From Conidiobolus incongruus B7586 (Eukaryota; Entomophthoromycota; Entomophthoromycetes; Entomophthorales; Conidiobolaceae): a stretch of DNA of 41,471 nucleotides. Position numbers and translations under genes: made by a program. The notes under the pieces were generated by a model, which worked only from the letters and a program-made list of their open reading frames with translations, was not told where the DNA came from and did not search any database. Shown here piece after piece: positions 1 through 12,692 of the stretch (positions within the stretch are counted from its first letter, which is position 1; the number at the start of each line of letters is the position of its first letter). The stretch is taken from positions 1 through 41,471 of the forward strand of contig JNEM01013660.1 in assembly GCA_000697335.1 (NCBI GenBank). The letters are read 5' to 3'.

Positions 1-1023
1 TTGATATTGGATAATATTTCATCTCATATAAAATTTGAAATAATTAACAAAAATTTTAATTATATTCAATTATTAATATATCAAAATAAAAAAAATACAA
101 TTTCTAAAGTTATCCATTAATTTAGAAAATATCTTCAAATTTATTTATATTAATATAATTATAAATTTTAAAATAAATCAGAAAATTTATAATATGTTAT
201 AAATAAATAAAAAATTTGAAATAAATTTTTGATATGAATATACAATATTAGTAATATTATGACTTTTTTATCAATACAATTAATATAATAATAAAATAAT
301 AATTAATTCAGTAGAATATTTTCAATGATATTTAATTTTTCATTTTTAATTAATTATATGAATATAAATTTTTATTTATATTATGAAAATTATTGAAAGA
401 AAATTGAAATAATGGTGATTTTTATTGATATGATATATCAAACAGAAAATCTTAAAAAGCATATATTATCCTAAAGATAAAAAGTCTACACAATATTTGA
501 ATAATATAATAAATATTTTCGATCATACTTTGCACAATATATATTTAACAAAATTATCGAATTTCAGTTTTCTTATTCACTGAGATAGATTTTAGTAGAT
601 TTTGGATTAGATAAATAATGTAAACTTGGTTATATTTCCAAATACAAATATAATTAGTTTATGATCCAAATATATTATGAAAATTAATTGTCGATATAGT
701 AAGATATATTTATATTAAATCGTTTAAATTCGATGATTAATATCAATGATGAGATATACAAATATTGAATAAATAAAAATATTCTCAAAATAGTTTAGTT
801 ATAAATAATATCCTATTGATCAATGAAATTGAATTCAAAAATATTGCAATAAATATTAAATAATTATCATAATACTTACATAAATAACATTTCAATTAGT
901 TTAACAAGTAAAATTATAATTTAAAATAATTATAAAACAATATATTAATAAAACATACACTGTGTAATTCCATTAAATAGAACGAAATGTTAGTAAAAAA
1001 TCATCCAAAGAGGCGAAAACTTA
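1..1023. other. AT-rich intergenic spacer
   Basis: Very AT-rich DNA with short homopolymer and TAAT/ATAT runs. I see no open reading frame of meaningful length, no tRNA-like boxes and no long repeat. It lies downstream of the minus-strand SPC25 gene, so its right edge should contain that gene's 3' untranslated region and polyadenylation signal. Confidence 0.6.
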
Positions 1024-2038
1024 TTAAACCTTTGTCGAAACATAAAAACTTTTACGTAGCTGCTTGATGAAATTGAATAAATCTCTGCTCGTATTTAGTT
1101 CTTCTAGCAAAGCATCTAAATTTGATACTGTGGGGTTGCAATTAACAACTAAAAATAATTTAATCATATTAAAACACAAAATTACATCATGTTTAGTGAT
1201 GATTACCTTGGTATTGCTTTTGAGAAACATCTAATATTAGTGAATATACTTGACTTGGCTTGGTTTCATTAATTTTAGTGAAATTCATGATTAAATTTCC
1301 ATCGATATCACTGTCTAAAGTAAACCCTAATGTATTTTCAAAAATTTTCAACTCTGGCATATTAGAACCTCTTTGAGTATCATATCTCTCTTGCATTAAT
1401 TCTAAAGCTATTAGATTCATTAGTTATTTCCTAAATGTATAATTTTAGGTATTAGTTTTTATACCATCTTTCTTTTTAGCAATTTTTAATCTTAAAGAAT
1501 CAATAGAATTATTTAAAATTTTATGAGTTTCTTTCTTCCCTTTTTGTAATCTCTTCAAGTCCAATATTTGAGAATCTAAGGTTGAGGATTGCTTTTGCTT
1601 TTCTTTTAATGCTAAAAAGATTAATATTTAATATTATATTTAAAATAATATGATTAAAATATTGAATACTTTTGAGTAATTTTTTCTGAAGGTCTTTATA
1701 TTCTTCAAGTTGTTCCCTAGCTTTTCGTCCATTATCTAAAATAAATTTAATATTCAAACTCTATAATGTGAAGTATGATACTAATTAATACCTTTAAGCT
1801 CAATCGTCTGTTGTAACCAATCTTGAGTTTTTGAATAAACTCTATTTCTTTGTTTCTCAATATATCTATTCACCATCTTGATATTATTTTCAATATCTTT
1901 AGATATTGATTGGATATTATTTTGTTCCAGTTGATATGTACGAACTTGAAATGACAAGTTTGGCGAACCCGGTGTTTGTTTTAAGTTTTTAATCCTTCCA
2001 TTTTGTTTAATAGAATTGGTAATTTCCATATTTTTCAT
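1024..2038 (-). CDS. SPC25: Kinetochore protein Spc25 (Ndc80 complex subunit)
   Basis: Spliced as complement(1024..1148, 1207..1407, 1465..1611, 1670..1735, 1792..2038), giving 261 codons plus stop; the four introns are 56-58 nt. The family pairs with Spc24 in the Ndc80 complex, linking the inner kinetochore to Ndc80/Nuf2 and spindle microtubules. What shows it: residues about 1-150 are charged and coiled-coil-like (EQLEEYKDLQKKLLK, then a Lys/Gln-rich heptad stretch). They are followed by a compact C-terminal domain with the Spc25 pattern: LKIFENTLGF, the strand LIMNFTKIN, YSLILDVSQKQYQ, the turn NCNPTV and the final helix FIKQLRKSF. The fourth acceptor lies inside an apparent ATG-led frame at 1409; using it joins ..AKKKDA to LELMQERYD and avoids an in-frame stop. 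The gene is divergent from the gene at 2465. Family assignment is by remembered similarity only; the exon phases all close. Confidence 0.85.
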
Positions 2039-2464
2039 TATTTACAATTATTAATATTAAAAATTAATGAAACTTGTTTATTTTAGTATTTTTACTTCCA
2101 CTAATTGACTTATATATATTTTAAAATTGAAATTTATTATGGGAATTTTTTATTAATTTTGAGGACTGTTGAAATCAAACAATAAAAATTAGAATTATTG
2201 AAGGTAAACTGATATTTAGTTATTAAAAATTATGGTAATGAAATTCACTTAAGAATACCAGAGAAAGCAGAAATATAAGCATAAATATACACTTATCTAT
2301 ATATTTAAATAAAAACATTTTAACTAAAGTTTATTTTATTGTTATAATTCATTTTTAGTCAAAAGCATTTGTAATTATTTGCATTTATTAAATGGATAAA
2401 AAATATAAATAATAGATATTTTATCTTAAACAGTTAATTGTTTTAACTAATTAAAGTATCTAAA
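2039..2464. promoter_or_regulatory. Divergent promoter region between SPC25 and the gene at 2465
   Basis: This 426-bp gap separates two start codons facing apart, so it must carry both promoters. It is AT-rich with several TATAT-like runs (for example around 2111-2121 and 2288-2306). I cannot single out one element as a functional TATA box or factor site. Confidence 0.45.
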
Positions 2465-3506
2465 ATGGGTGATCCTGTTCAAAATTCATCAGCTGAACCT
2501 AAAAATGGAGATAATAATGAGAACAAAGTATCATTTTTTGCTGATTCTTTACATTCTTTTCTGAATAAAGCAAAATCTTCTACCCTTACTTACAAAATAC
2601 CCGATAGCCAAGATTCTGATCATCCTGAAAGTCATACTGATAATAATATTAATGATTTTTCAAAAACGCTAGATGTTAATTTTATCAAAATGAAATTGGT
2701 TAGATTAGATGAACTATTACGAAAAATTGATAACGATTTGATTAAACATGGTGAATACATTGATATCATTGATCACTTGAGAGAGATATTGAACAATTTG
2801 AATCAAGGTAATTAATACTTTCAAAGTGTTTTAGATTAATCATAAAAATTTCATTTATTGATACAGATAAAATTAAATACCAATACTTTGAATTAAAACT
2901 ACAACATTTGTTGGAAAACTTATCCTTATATTTGACAAAGTTTTTCCAGGAAAATAATATTGAACAAGTTGAAAAAAAAATAAATCAGCTTGAACAGGTA
3001 ATTCACTTTGCAATCAGTTTGAAATATAAACTCATATTTTATAGAAAATAGATAATTTAATTATTAACGTTAGCCAGATTACTGCTGCCACTACTTCATC
3101 AGATAATAATTCCAACACCACTCAGCAACAAGCTCCAAAATGGCCGAATCTGGGAACACCAATACTCAATACTAATTTTCCTGTTCAAAATAGTAATTTA
3201 AATATGTTCAATCAGGATTTAATATCTCTGAAAAAATCTTACGACGATATCGCAATGTTCAATTCTATATACAATGACTCTAACGATTTTTCACAAAATA
3301 TGAAAAAACTCACCAATTCAAGGACAAATACTAGAAAGAGGAAAACAAATGCAGCTAAATTAATGACAGAACCACCAAGCCAATTTGCTTTTCAATTGTT
3401 AAACAATCCATTGTCAACAATTAAAGAAACTTCACCTAAGCAAACTCCAAAAAAATCAAACGCTGGCAGGAAAAAAAGTAAAAAGAATGATGACAAATCT
3501 AACTAA
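2465..3506 (+). CDS. Unrecognised coiled-coil protein with basic tail
   Basis: Exons 2465..2807, 2867..2997 and 3045..3506 (phases 1 and 0) splice to 311 codons plus stop. I do not recognise the family. The first 60 residues are Ser/Asn/Asp-rich and probably disordered. Residues about 72-175 form amphipathic helices (VRLDELLRKIDNDLIKHGEY, LKLQHLLENLSLYLTKFF, VEKKINQLEQKIDNLI) that look like a helical bundle or coiled coil. A Ser/Thr/Asn/Gln linker follows, then another helical stretch, and a strongly basic end rich in Lys/Arg (TRKRKTNAAK; SNAGRKKSKKNDDKSN) that could serve as a nuclear localisation or DNA-contact tail. The general shape resembles small helical subunits of nuclear complexes such as Mediator or kinetochore parts, but that is only inference. 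It shares a divergent promoter with SPC25. Start chosen at the first ATG after stops, with purine-rich context TAAAATGG. Confidence 0.75.
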
Positions 3507-4638
3507 AAATTCAAGTAAATTATTACATTCCGTTCTGCTTATTCCAATTACGCTTATTTCAATAAATACATATGCGTTTTTAATTTTTGTGTTTCTTCAA
3601 TCAAGTTAATTTTTAAATATAATAATGGAAACTAACCAAAAAAATAATTTGGAATCTAACTCTGAATAATGCTTTATAATTTTTAAAATTATAAAACAAA
3701 TTAATCAAACATTATTATTTTGACCTATTACTATTGATACAAATTATCTTTATTAATCTAAAATTATACCTAATATCAATTAATCAATAATTGAAACTTT
3801 ATACAATAAAATACCTATTATAAAATAAATATTTATTCTTAATCTAAAAAAATTGCAAATTTCTTTGTTATTATACTGAAAATTTCAAACAATATTAAAC
3901 ATAAATTTGCAATTATTTATATACAATAATAGATCTTTTTGATCATTAAGTATAAATTTTAATCTGATTATGTAATAAATGAAAATAGTTTTATTATTCC
4001 TACCTTCATCTATTAAAATATCTATCCATTCATTTAACTTATTCAATTTGATTTTCCGATATTTGTCGGCAAAACAAAAACACTCTTATAGGTATTATAC
4101 TCATGAGTTTATTTTCGAACAAGATGAGCTTATTACTCTTAGCGATTTAATTGACTATGAAGAATGTAGCTTGGTGATGAAAGAAGAATAAAAATCTAAA
4201 AGAATTTCTAATAAGTTATCTTTTGAAATTGATTTGAATGTTTTTTTTAAATATTTTATCAGTAGATTGATCAACTCTATCAGATATTTTGAAATGGTTT
4301 GATTAGTTATTTATTAAAATTGAATAAAAAACAGGAATATAAATATGAAGGGTAAATTAAAATCCTGTTAATAGAAAATTTCACTAACAACGATCCCATA
4401 ACCTTGAAGTAAATTTACCTTTTTTTTATAAATTTGTTTGATAGGTTTTCTAATACAAAATGAGAATTGAGATTTTTATTTAATTTTTAGTTGAAAAGTG
4501 AAATATAAGGATTATATACCAGTCAAAACAAATAAATATCCATATTTCTACTACTCATTTATTTATCTCACACTTTTACATTGGTTAATTTTAATATAGA
4601 TATTTATAATCTTTCAACTAAATTCAATATTTTTCATC
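3507..4638. other. AT-rich intergenic region with one small unassigned ORF
   Basis: About 1.1 kb between the coiled-coil gene and the uL29m gene. It is AT-rich and largely featureless except for a 70-codon ORF listed separately at 3979. The right end, about 4530-4638, should include the uL29m promoter; no distinct element stands out. Confidence 0.5.
3979..4191 (+). CDS. Small ORF, 70 codons, doubtful
   Basis: An ATG-led ORF. The first half is hydrophobic and AT-rich like spacer DNA. The second half (about residues 35-70; for example THEFIFEQDELITLSDLIDY and EECSLVMKEE) has the acidic, mixed-codon look of real coding sequence. An AG at about 4088-4089 could be a splice acceptor, so the second half might be the last exon of a short gene whose first exon I cannot find. 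I recognise no family. It could equally be chance or a decayed fragment. Confidence 0.25.
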   Translation: MKIVLLFLPSSIKISIHSFNLFNLIFRYLSAKQKHSYRYYTHEFIFEQDELITLSDLIDYEECSLVMKEE

Positions 4639-5210
4639 ATGAACTTTTTATCTAAATACACTCCCTGTTTGTCCGTCACTAAATCAAGTCAGTCTCCTTT
4701 GAGACGTGGTCTCGAAGAGTTCTTCGAGCGTGGTTTAGCCCTCCCTAAAGAACATACTCAAACTGGTAATTTATTTTATATTTGTTTCAATCCAATTCAC
4801 ATTGTAATCTTTCTGATTTATAGGTAGAGCTTGGAGAGCTGCTGAGTTAAGATTGAAGAGCTTTGAAGATTTGCATAAACTATGGTATTTAAATTTAAAA
4901 GAACGCAATCTGCTATCTACCCAAAGAGCTGAGGCCAAAAGATATGGAATTCAGCCTACTTCTTTCAGCAATAAGAGTAGAGTGATCAAAGTATGTATTT
5001 TGTTCAAACAATTTATTTATTGACTAACTAAAACATATTGTACTTTAGTGTAAGAAAAATATGGCTCGTATTTTATTTGTTCTCAATGAAAGAAGAATCC
5101 AATACGAACTTGCTCAACAAGCTCTCAAATCACAACCTGCCTTGTCCACTTTACCAGAAACACCTAAAAGTGAAGTTGAACCCGCTTCTATTCAAAACAA
5201 TCCCTTATAA
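4639..5210 (+). CDS. MRPL4: Mitochondrial large-subunit ribosomal protein uL29m (MRP-L47 / yeast Mrpl4 type)
   Basis: Exons 4639..4765, 4824..4990 and 5049..5210 give 151 codons plus stop; both introns are 58 nt, with phases 1 and 0. The protein is the mitochondrial counterpart of bacterial L29, which sits near the peptide exit tunnel of the large subunit. What shows it: a short N-terminus with Lys/Arg/Ser and few acidic residues, suitable for mitochondrial import; the conserved block [20 protein letters not shown]; the [20 protein letters not shown] helix; and the closing basic helix [16 protein letters not shown], the MRP-L47 signature. The C-terminal tail is Pro/Ser-rich and not conserved. 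The length is short for the family, because fungal members often carry longer extensions. Apparent downstream ORFs in other frames are shadows. The symbol follows yeast usage and is an orthology inference. Confidence 0.88.
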
Positions 5211-7549
5211 TCCTCTAGATGCCAAGATAATCGAATAAATTTATTTAACAATTTAAAATAACCTTAAAGATATCAACCTACTTTACATATTCGTCACTCC
5301 ACTCACTCATTTGTATAATACTAATTTAAAGGTAACTGAGCAAAATACTATAATTGTCTAATATTACCTTCATATATATTGACATGGATCATTATATATC
5401 AATATGATTATATTCTTTCAAATATTATTTATTCAGCTTTTCTCACAATATTTGATTAGCATTTTATTATTATTCTATAGTTGTACTTGATTTTATCATT
5501 ATTGATTATTGACTTAGATTTTGATTCTCAAATTTTTCTGGTCTAATCTCACACTATCACTTCTAATATCATGCAACCTATTAATAATTCATTAGTTACT
5601 AGGTTAGATCAAAATAACTATCTCTAAATATTTATTGATATATAATATATTTTATGTAATTCATTCATGTCCATTATACTAAAGTTATCATATTGAAACA
5701 ACATGGGGATATATAAACCATATATTTCTTTAAACCAATTGTTTATAGAAAAATTATTATAAAGTGATATAAGAAATTCAAGCTATTTCAATCAATTGAG
5801 CAAAATTATATTAATTTTTGAGATTATGCTATAAATCATAGAAGAAATTGAATTTAACTATATTTTATTTTCATATATAAATTATAAAATATGATTATAA
5901 TTATCGATGTATATTTGTATTTAATAATTTTAATTATAAAACTTGAAATTTCAAAAAACTAATTATTTGAATTTTTTTAAAAAATGGAGATCATAAGTTA
6001 TTATATATTTTTAAAGATATATAAATAAGCAAAATTAATATATTTATTATTATCTGAAATTATTTTTATATAAAAAATATTTAGTAATTTATATACATAT
6101 TAATTAAAAATTAATCAATAAGAATTCTTATATATTAATATATATAGGAAATTATTAATTTGGAAAAAATAGCAAATTTTTTAATTTTTGATTTTTTAAT
6201 TTTATTAGATTTTATTATTTATATATCAATAATTTCATTTAATTTTGGTTTTAATATTTTATTATTTTTTGATTTCTATATGAATATCAAATTATTTATC
6301 AAAATATACAAAGTTTTAAAAAATAAGTTATATTTTTACTAATTTTAATTATAATTAAAATGCTATTATTTTTTAATTTAAAATCCAACTTAAATAAATA
6401 CTTTATATATTTGGATCAGTAAATTAAAAATCAATATATAATATTATTATCAATATATAACATAAAAAATATGAATATAGAATAATACCTAATTATTATA
6501 TAAATCATAATAATATAATTCTATAAATCTAAGTTTTTATAATAAATTTGAATAATTAAGATAAAAATAGTTATATTTACTTAAAATATAAAAATCATTG
6601 CTAATAATCCATACTATACTATATTTTATTATTTAAATACATGAAAAAAATGTAAATATTATTTATATATTTGATATAAGTACTTAATTTTTCAAATTCA
6701 TCAAGTATCTGTTTAATATTTAACAAATCATTCAATCAAATTATTAATTGAGTGTTATAATTAAATCTAATCTGAATAATTTATTAATCAAATATAAATC
6801 TTATCATATATCAATAGTTATTATATTATATTATATTTTTCTGTCTTCATTATTAACGTTTTTATTAATATAGAATATTGATAACATATATTTTGAAAGA
6901 GAATTCTACAAAAATATGAAATATTTTAATAATGATGATTATTTTTGACAATTTTTTTACAGGATTTGGAGGAATATAAGTAAAATATATTGAAATTCAT
7001 ATTATTATATTCTCAATACCAATTTGTCAAATGCTTTATTAATATAAAAGAGTTATTCCTTATTAAAATCTTTATATTCAAATTAAACTTTTCATTAAAT
7101 TTATATAATATTATATACTAAGTAATCTTTCTCTTATATTCTTCATATTTAAATTCAATTTATATCATTAACTTTATAGTCAATTTCAACTGTAATGATA
7201 CAATATTTTAGTTTCAATTACCACAATTTTTTGAGCAGATTGATTTTGAAATTTGAGTTGATACTATAATTAGCCAATTATATTATACAACTATGACTTG
7301 AATTTACTATAATTTTAATAGAAAAGGTATTAATGTTAAAATAATTGTAAATAAACTAATAAATAATACTATCTGGTTCAAATAATAAAAAATGATAATA
7401 AAATCTGATTATTAAACACTTTAATTGAATAATGATTAGTAAGTATTAATGATATAATTCATAATCTGTGGCTATTGGATCGTATATTACCTTGAATTGA
7501 TTACTCAAATGTTGGATGATTCTGATTCAAACTTGTAAATTGTATAAAA

Positions 7550-7551
<2 letters not shown>

Positions 7552-7586
<35 letters not shown>
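7552..7586. repeat. ATT trinucleotide microsatellite
   Basis: About 11-12 uninterrupted ATT units, read directly in the sequence. It lies in non-coding DNA, about 630 bp upstream of the eIF4G start. Confidence 0.95.
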
Positions 7587-8122
7587 CCATTCATTTCTAT
7601 TCAATATAATCAAATATACAATACTACTATTTAAATGTATAAAAAACAATATATCTATTTACCCATTATTTTTTTTATTTCCAAATTAGTATAAAGAAGC
7701 TATGGAATTTGAATTTTCAGTGATAAATGATTACATCATTGTCAACTATATTGTATTCGAAAAATAGAGAATACATATTATTAATACAACATTATTAAGG
7801 TTATATGAAACAATTTTTTAAATATAAATCCATTGATAGCTTGTATAAGCTTGATGATAATTGATATCTGTGATAAAAATAATCATGATAAACAAATATC
7901 CTATTTTAACTCTAATAAAGGAGTAAATAATATATTCCTGATATTGATATAGTAATAATATGCATTAATTTGTAATAATTATGTGTATAATAGTATAAAA
8001 TATTAAAATTTATGATGTATAACGAAAGCTGAGAGAATGTTAGAAAATGTTGAATGGAAATATTTGGGAAACATAGATTATGATAGGTGGAAAATTTATA
8101 CGAGATTGACTTCAACAATTGA

Positions 8123-8139
8123 CCAATAACAGTATAAAA
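8123..8139 (+). promoter_or_regulatory. CCAAT and TATA elements upstream of eIF4G
   Basis: CCAAT lies at 8123-8127 and TATAAAA at 8133-8139, about 80 bp before the chosen eIF4G ATG at 8216. TATAAAA at this distance is a plausible core promoter. The CCAAT is unusually close to it, so it may be fortuitous. A TTG-led frame running through the region is not the start. Confidence 0.45.
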
Positions 8140-8215
8140 ATAATTGGAAGTTCCTATATCAAGTGTTTTTGAACTTTGGTTATCTGAGTTCATCTTGGTT
8201 AATCCAAATAAAATA

Positions 8216-11200
8216 ATGAACAAAACTAATAATCGTCCGGTGGTCAACCACCCTAAAAATACTCCTAATACAACTCAGTCAGCCCCTACCCCTAACACTA
8301 CTCCTACTCGTTCATCTCCTAGCACTACTGGACAGTTTAGTTATGCCCAACTTGCTAAACAGAATATAGCCACAAAGCAAACTGCTACTGAATCTAAAAC
8401 TACCAATTCTCCAATTAAATCTAATGGAGCTACTACTCAAACACAAACTCCTAAATCTACAAATACTGAAGTCAAGTAAGCACTTCTATAAGCCCCACTC
8501 CATATCATATTTAATGACATTTTTTAGAAAACCTGAGATTCAAAATACTACTTCAGAAACAAAGCCAATTAATATTAAGAATAATTCTGGAGTTAAACTT
8601 CCTCAATTCCCTGGTGCTTCAACTCGTAAGTATTTATAATATTCAGTTTTTTATATTTAGACTAAAATTAGATCTCTCTTAAGCTCGCTCTAATATTCAA
8701 TTTGGTTCAATTGATCAACCCAATTCTGGCATACCTTCTCCTTCCACCTCTCCTGTACATAGAAACTCTTTTATTTCACAAGATAGCTCTTTTCCTACTT
8801 TTGGAACAGCCGTTAAAAACGGATCAATAGACAGCGTTTCTCCTGGCGTCCGTATTACAGCTCAAAAACCTCAAATTAATAGAACGATATCTCAAAAAGA
8901 TTCTAATGAATCAACTAAAGCTGCTAAAGATACTAAGCCTCAACCATCAAATAATTCTGAATCTTCCCCATTCTTGAATAATTCTGTGAATCAACCTCCT
9001 TCAAACACCAATACTCATACTAACAAAGCTCATCCTTCTCCTCAATCATTTGGTCATCCTAATTCGCATTATAATAAGAATTCGCAATATCAACCTACAG
9101 CCTCTTTCCCTCATCCTCCTCCTAACGCGCCATACACTAATTTCAATCCTAACCAACAACCATGGCATCCTAAAGGATATCCCTCTGGTTCTATCAATCC
9201 TTCTGCTCCTATAAACCCTAATTATAGTCACTCCGCTGGTACACCTCGCCCTCGTGACCGTCCAGACCCCTCTTCTAATGCTAATACTACTATTCCTCCT
9301 GGTAGTAGCCCTAATATGCCCCATAGTCATGGATCTCCTGCTTGGCAGCATTCTTATTATATGAATTATCCACCCAACTCAATGAGCTATGATGGTCCTG
9401 CACCATACTATATTTATAATCAAAGTGTTCCGCCAACATTTAACCCATCTATGCATGGTGTCAATCCATCAATTCCCTCTCCATCTGCTCCTGTTTTGTC
9501 ACAGCATCAATTCAACACCAATGCACCCTCATTTGTTCCTGGAAAAACGAGTAAAGCTATCAAGATCGTCAATCCAATTTCTAAGCAAGTGGTAGATCCT
9601 GCTGCCGCCGCTGCTGCATCTAGCTCTACTCAAAGTCCTACAACTGATGCTAAGGCTAATGAAGCCAAGAAACCTGACACAGAATCTGCTACCCCTAGCA
9701 AAGACACCAAGGATGCTTCTGATTCTAAATCAACAGAGCCTTCTGGTAAGGATGCTGCATCTGAATCCAAGGTATCTACTGAAACTACTAGTACTACAGA
9801 CAAGCTATCTAACAAATTAGAAGAAACTAAGGTTGATAACTATATTATCAACCAAGGTGCTCCAACCATTCCTATCACCTTATCATATGTTAAACCTGGT
9901 ATCAGCAAAGCAGTTAAGATTACTCCCCCTCCGGTTGAAACAAAACCAGTTGAACAAGTATCAGTTCAAAAGGATGAACAACCTAAACCTATAGAATCTT
10001 CAAACTCAGAACCTACCATTCCTAATGGAGAATCAAAATCACCTACTACAAATGAAGATGAAAAGAGCCCTCAAATTGTATCTGCCGAGCCAGAAACCAT
10101 CAAATCATCTGAAGAAGTTTCTAAAGATGCTCAACCTGATACTGAAAAGGTGGTTGAAAGCACACAAACTACTGCTGTTACCGAAACTAAAGCTCCTGAA
10201 TCTGATAAACCCACAGATTCTAATGAAGCTTCTCAGTCTTCTGCTGCCCAAAGCACTTTACGTTATCAACGTGATTATTTATTATCTTTCAAAGACAAAT
10301 GCACTACTAAACCTACCAACATGAAGCCCATTGAGGATATTGTTATTGACTCTCCCTCTCGCGAAGGAGAACGCAAGTCTATGGGTAGAAGACAGAATAG
10401 CTCTCATCATGGTAGATTCTCTAGCAAAGGTGACTCCTCTGGTTCATTCGACTTCAATGTCTCTAAGGCTAAGACTACTAGCGAAGAACGATTCAAACTT
10501 GCTACCCAAATGCAAAACGCTGGTCGTCACCCATTGGGTCAAAGATCCTCTAGTGGTGGTCCTTCTTCCAACATGGACGGCATGGGTCATTTTGGAAAGG
10601 AAACTAGATCTTCTCGTGGTGGCAGAGGAGGAGACAAAAATAGAAGATTCAACCAACAAGGTGGCCCTACCATTCCTCTCGACCAAGTCGCTCCTCTCGA
10701 AAAGAGTGAAAATAGATGGGTTCCTCTATCTACCCAAGCTCCTAAAAACACCGAGATTGATGACGAAGAAAAACTTTCTCGTCAAATCAAGGCTTTGCTC
10801 AACAAACTTACTCTTGAAAGATTCGATACCATTTCTGACCAGATTTTGGAAATTGCCAACCAGTCTGTCTCTGACAATGGTCTTGCTTTAAGGACTGTAA
10901 TTTACCTTGTTTTTGAGAAGGCCACCGATGAAGCCAATTTTGGTGCCATTTATGCTAGACTCTGCCATAAGATTCTTGAAAACTTGGATGCCAATGTCAA
11001 AGATGAAAATTATTTGGATAAAGATGGAAATCCCGTCTTAGGTGGCAACTTGTTCCGTAAGTATCTCTTGATGAAATGTCAATCTGAATTCGAAAAAGGT
11101 TGGAAGCTTAGCGATGAATACAAGGAAAAGACAATTGTTGATTATTCCGATGAATACTATGCTGCTGCTAAAGCTAAGCGCAGAGGCTTGGGTCTTGTTA

Positions 11201-12692
11201 GATTTATTGGTGAATTATTCAAACAAAACATGTTGTCTTCTAGAATTATGCATGAATGTATCCAAAGATTGTTATCTTCTGAAGTTCCTGAAGAAGAAGA
11301 GGTTGAAAGTTTATCTAAACTTATGAATACTGTTGGTGCTATGCTGGATCAACGCGAAGATTCTAAAAAGAAATTCGATTTATACTTTGAAAAGATTGCT
11401 TCTCTTTCCAAGAACACTGCTCTTCCTAGTCGTCACAGGTTCATGCTTAAGGATTTGATTGATCTTAGAAAAGACCGCTGGGTTCCTCGTAATAACACCA
11501 ACTCTGGTCCTAAAACCATTGCCCAAATTCATCAAGAAGCTCAGAAAGAAAAGGAACAGAATGAGATCCTTAAGCGTGTTAACAGTGCTGGTCCTCGTGG
11601 TCCTTCTCTTGCTTCACATGGTAGATCATACTCTGGTAAGATTGATAAGGCTCCTAGAAATCCTGAAGGATGGAACACAATTCCTTCTTCCACAGCCAAC
11701 AAAAAGATTGGTGACCTTACCAGTTTTGGTAATTTCGACCGCTCTAAGGCTTCCAGTCAAAGTTTAGGACCCAGTTCTAATAATGTATTTGATTCTCTTC
11801 AAAATGTTAAACCTACTGCTCGCGAAAAGGAATCACCTGTGAAGAAGACTCAACTTACAAATATGTTTGACATGCTTAACGACGATGATAGTCACGATAC
11901 TAGCGCTGAATCTGCCTCCAAAGTTCAATCAGAGCCTAAGGCATCTGAAACTACATCAGCTCAAGGATCCACTCCAGTTGCTGAAAAACTCCCCACATCA
12001 CCCGAAGCCATTAAAAGAAGAATTGATGCTACTATTAATGAATTCTTCTCTCTTAAAGATTTTTCTGAAGCTAAACTTTGCTTCCAAGAGTTTGAGCAAA
12101 TGAATGTAACTGCTCAAGCTATGCAAGCTTTGATCTCATCTTCTTTAGAAAAGAAGGCTGAAGACATCGAACTTGTTGTCAAGTTGATTAACAAATTCCA
12201 TGAAGATTCCTTCATCAATGATCATCAAATCTATGTTGAGGCTTTGACTCCTGTCATGGAAACAGTAGAAGATCTTTCATACGATGTTCCCCAAATCTAC
12301 ACATTATTAGGAACAATACTTGCTGGCATCCCCTCACTTAAATTTACTGATCTTCCTGTCATACTGGACCCTCTTCTTAAGTCTACTGCCCGCCTTCCTC
12401 CTGGACCTAAATTAGTCGCCAATTATATTAATGCTATGAAGAAAACTAAGGTAATTATGACTCATTTATTTCATATTATAGTATATTTATCAAAACTTTT
12501 AACTGATATAGACTGAGCAAGATATTATTAACAAAGCCAAAGAAGAAAATTTTGATATCTCAACATTAGGCCCTAAATTCGCTGATCATATGGTACTAGC
12601 ATTTACTATCATTCAATCAACATTTAACTGATGATTTCTTTCCTTTCATTTAGGATCTCAAGTTTTTAGCTAAAGAATCAACGACGAATTAA
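8216..12692 (+). CDS. TIF4631: Translation initiation factor eIF4G
   Basis: Exons 8216..8475, 8528..8625, 8684..12450, 12512..12592 and 12654..12692 give 1414 codons plus stop. eIF4G is the scaffold of the cap-binding complex, holding eIF4E, eIF4A and poly(A)-binding protein and recruiting the 40S subunit. In order: a long Asn/Pro/Ser/Thr-rich disordered N-terminus with a conserved-looking NIQFGSID patch at about residues 123-130; a short poly-Ala run near residue 425; an acidic/Thr/Ser-rich stretch; the eIF4E-binding motif RYQRDYLLSF at about 646-655 (Tyr, four residues, Leu, hydrophobic); an RGG-type basic patch at about 762-780; an MIF4G HEAT domain at about 815-1050 (LSRQIKALLNKLTLERFD through LKDLIDLRKDRWVPR); and a C-terminal MA3 domain from about 1225. 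There is no third HEAT domain, as usual in fungi. Two tiny 3' exons end the gene. The symbol borrows yeast naming. Confidence 0.93.

Larger units (their letters stand above)
5211..8215. other. 3-kb AT-rich gene desert
   Basis: Extremely AT-rich throughout, with only short chance ORFs (for example at 6160-6342, Phe/Ile/Leu-rich and starting at TTG). It contains a pentanucleotide TATTA run near 6818-6836 and an ATT trinucleotide microsatellite at 7552-7586. I see no RNA gene boxes or mobile-element ends. The last 100 bp carry the eIF4G promoter. Confidence 0.55.

Noticed and set aside
1193-1420. ATG-led frame at 1420 as an independent small gene
   Set aside because: It is the fourth exon of SPC25; the true acceptor lies 11 bases inside it and keeps the family frame.
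6160-6342. 60-codon Phe/Ile/Leu-rich ORF that could be a membrane peptide
   Set aside because: It starts at TTG and is just translated AT-rich DNA. Many such frames are expected.
7912-8247. 111-codon minus-strand ORF overlapping the eIF4G start
   Set aside because: Composition is Ile/Tyr/Leu-rich like translated spacer, and it runs antisense into the first eIF4G exon. No motif or splice support.
9046-9351. Arg-rich 101-codon antisense ORF inside eIF4G
   Set aside because: It is the reverse of a Pro/Asn/Ser-rich coding stretch. The Arg content is a by-product of that.
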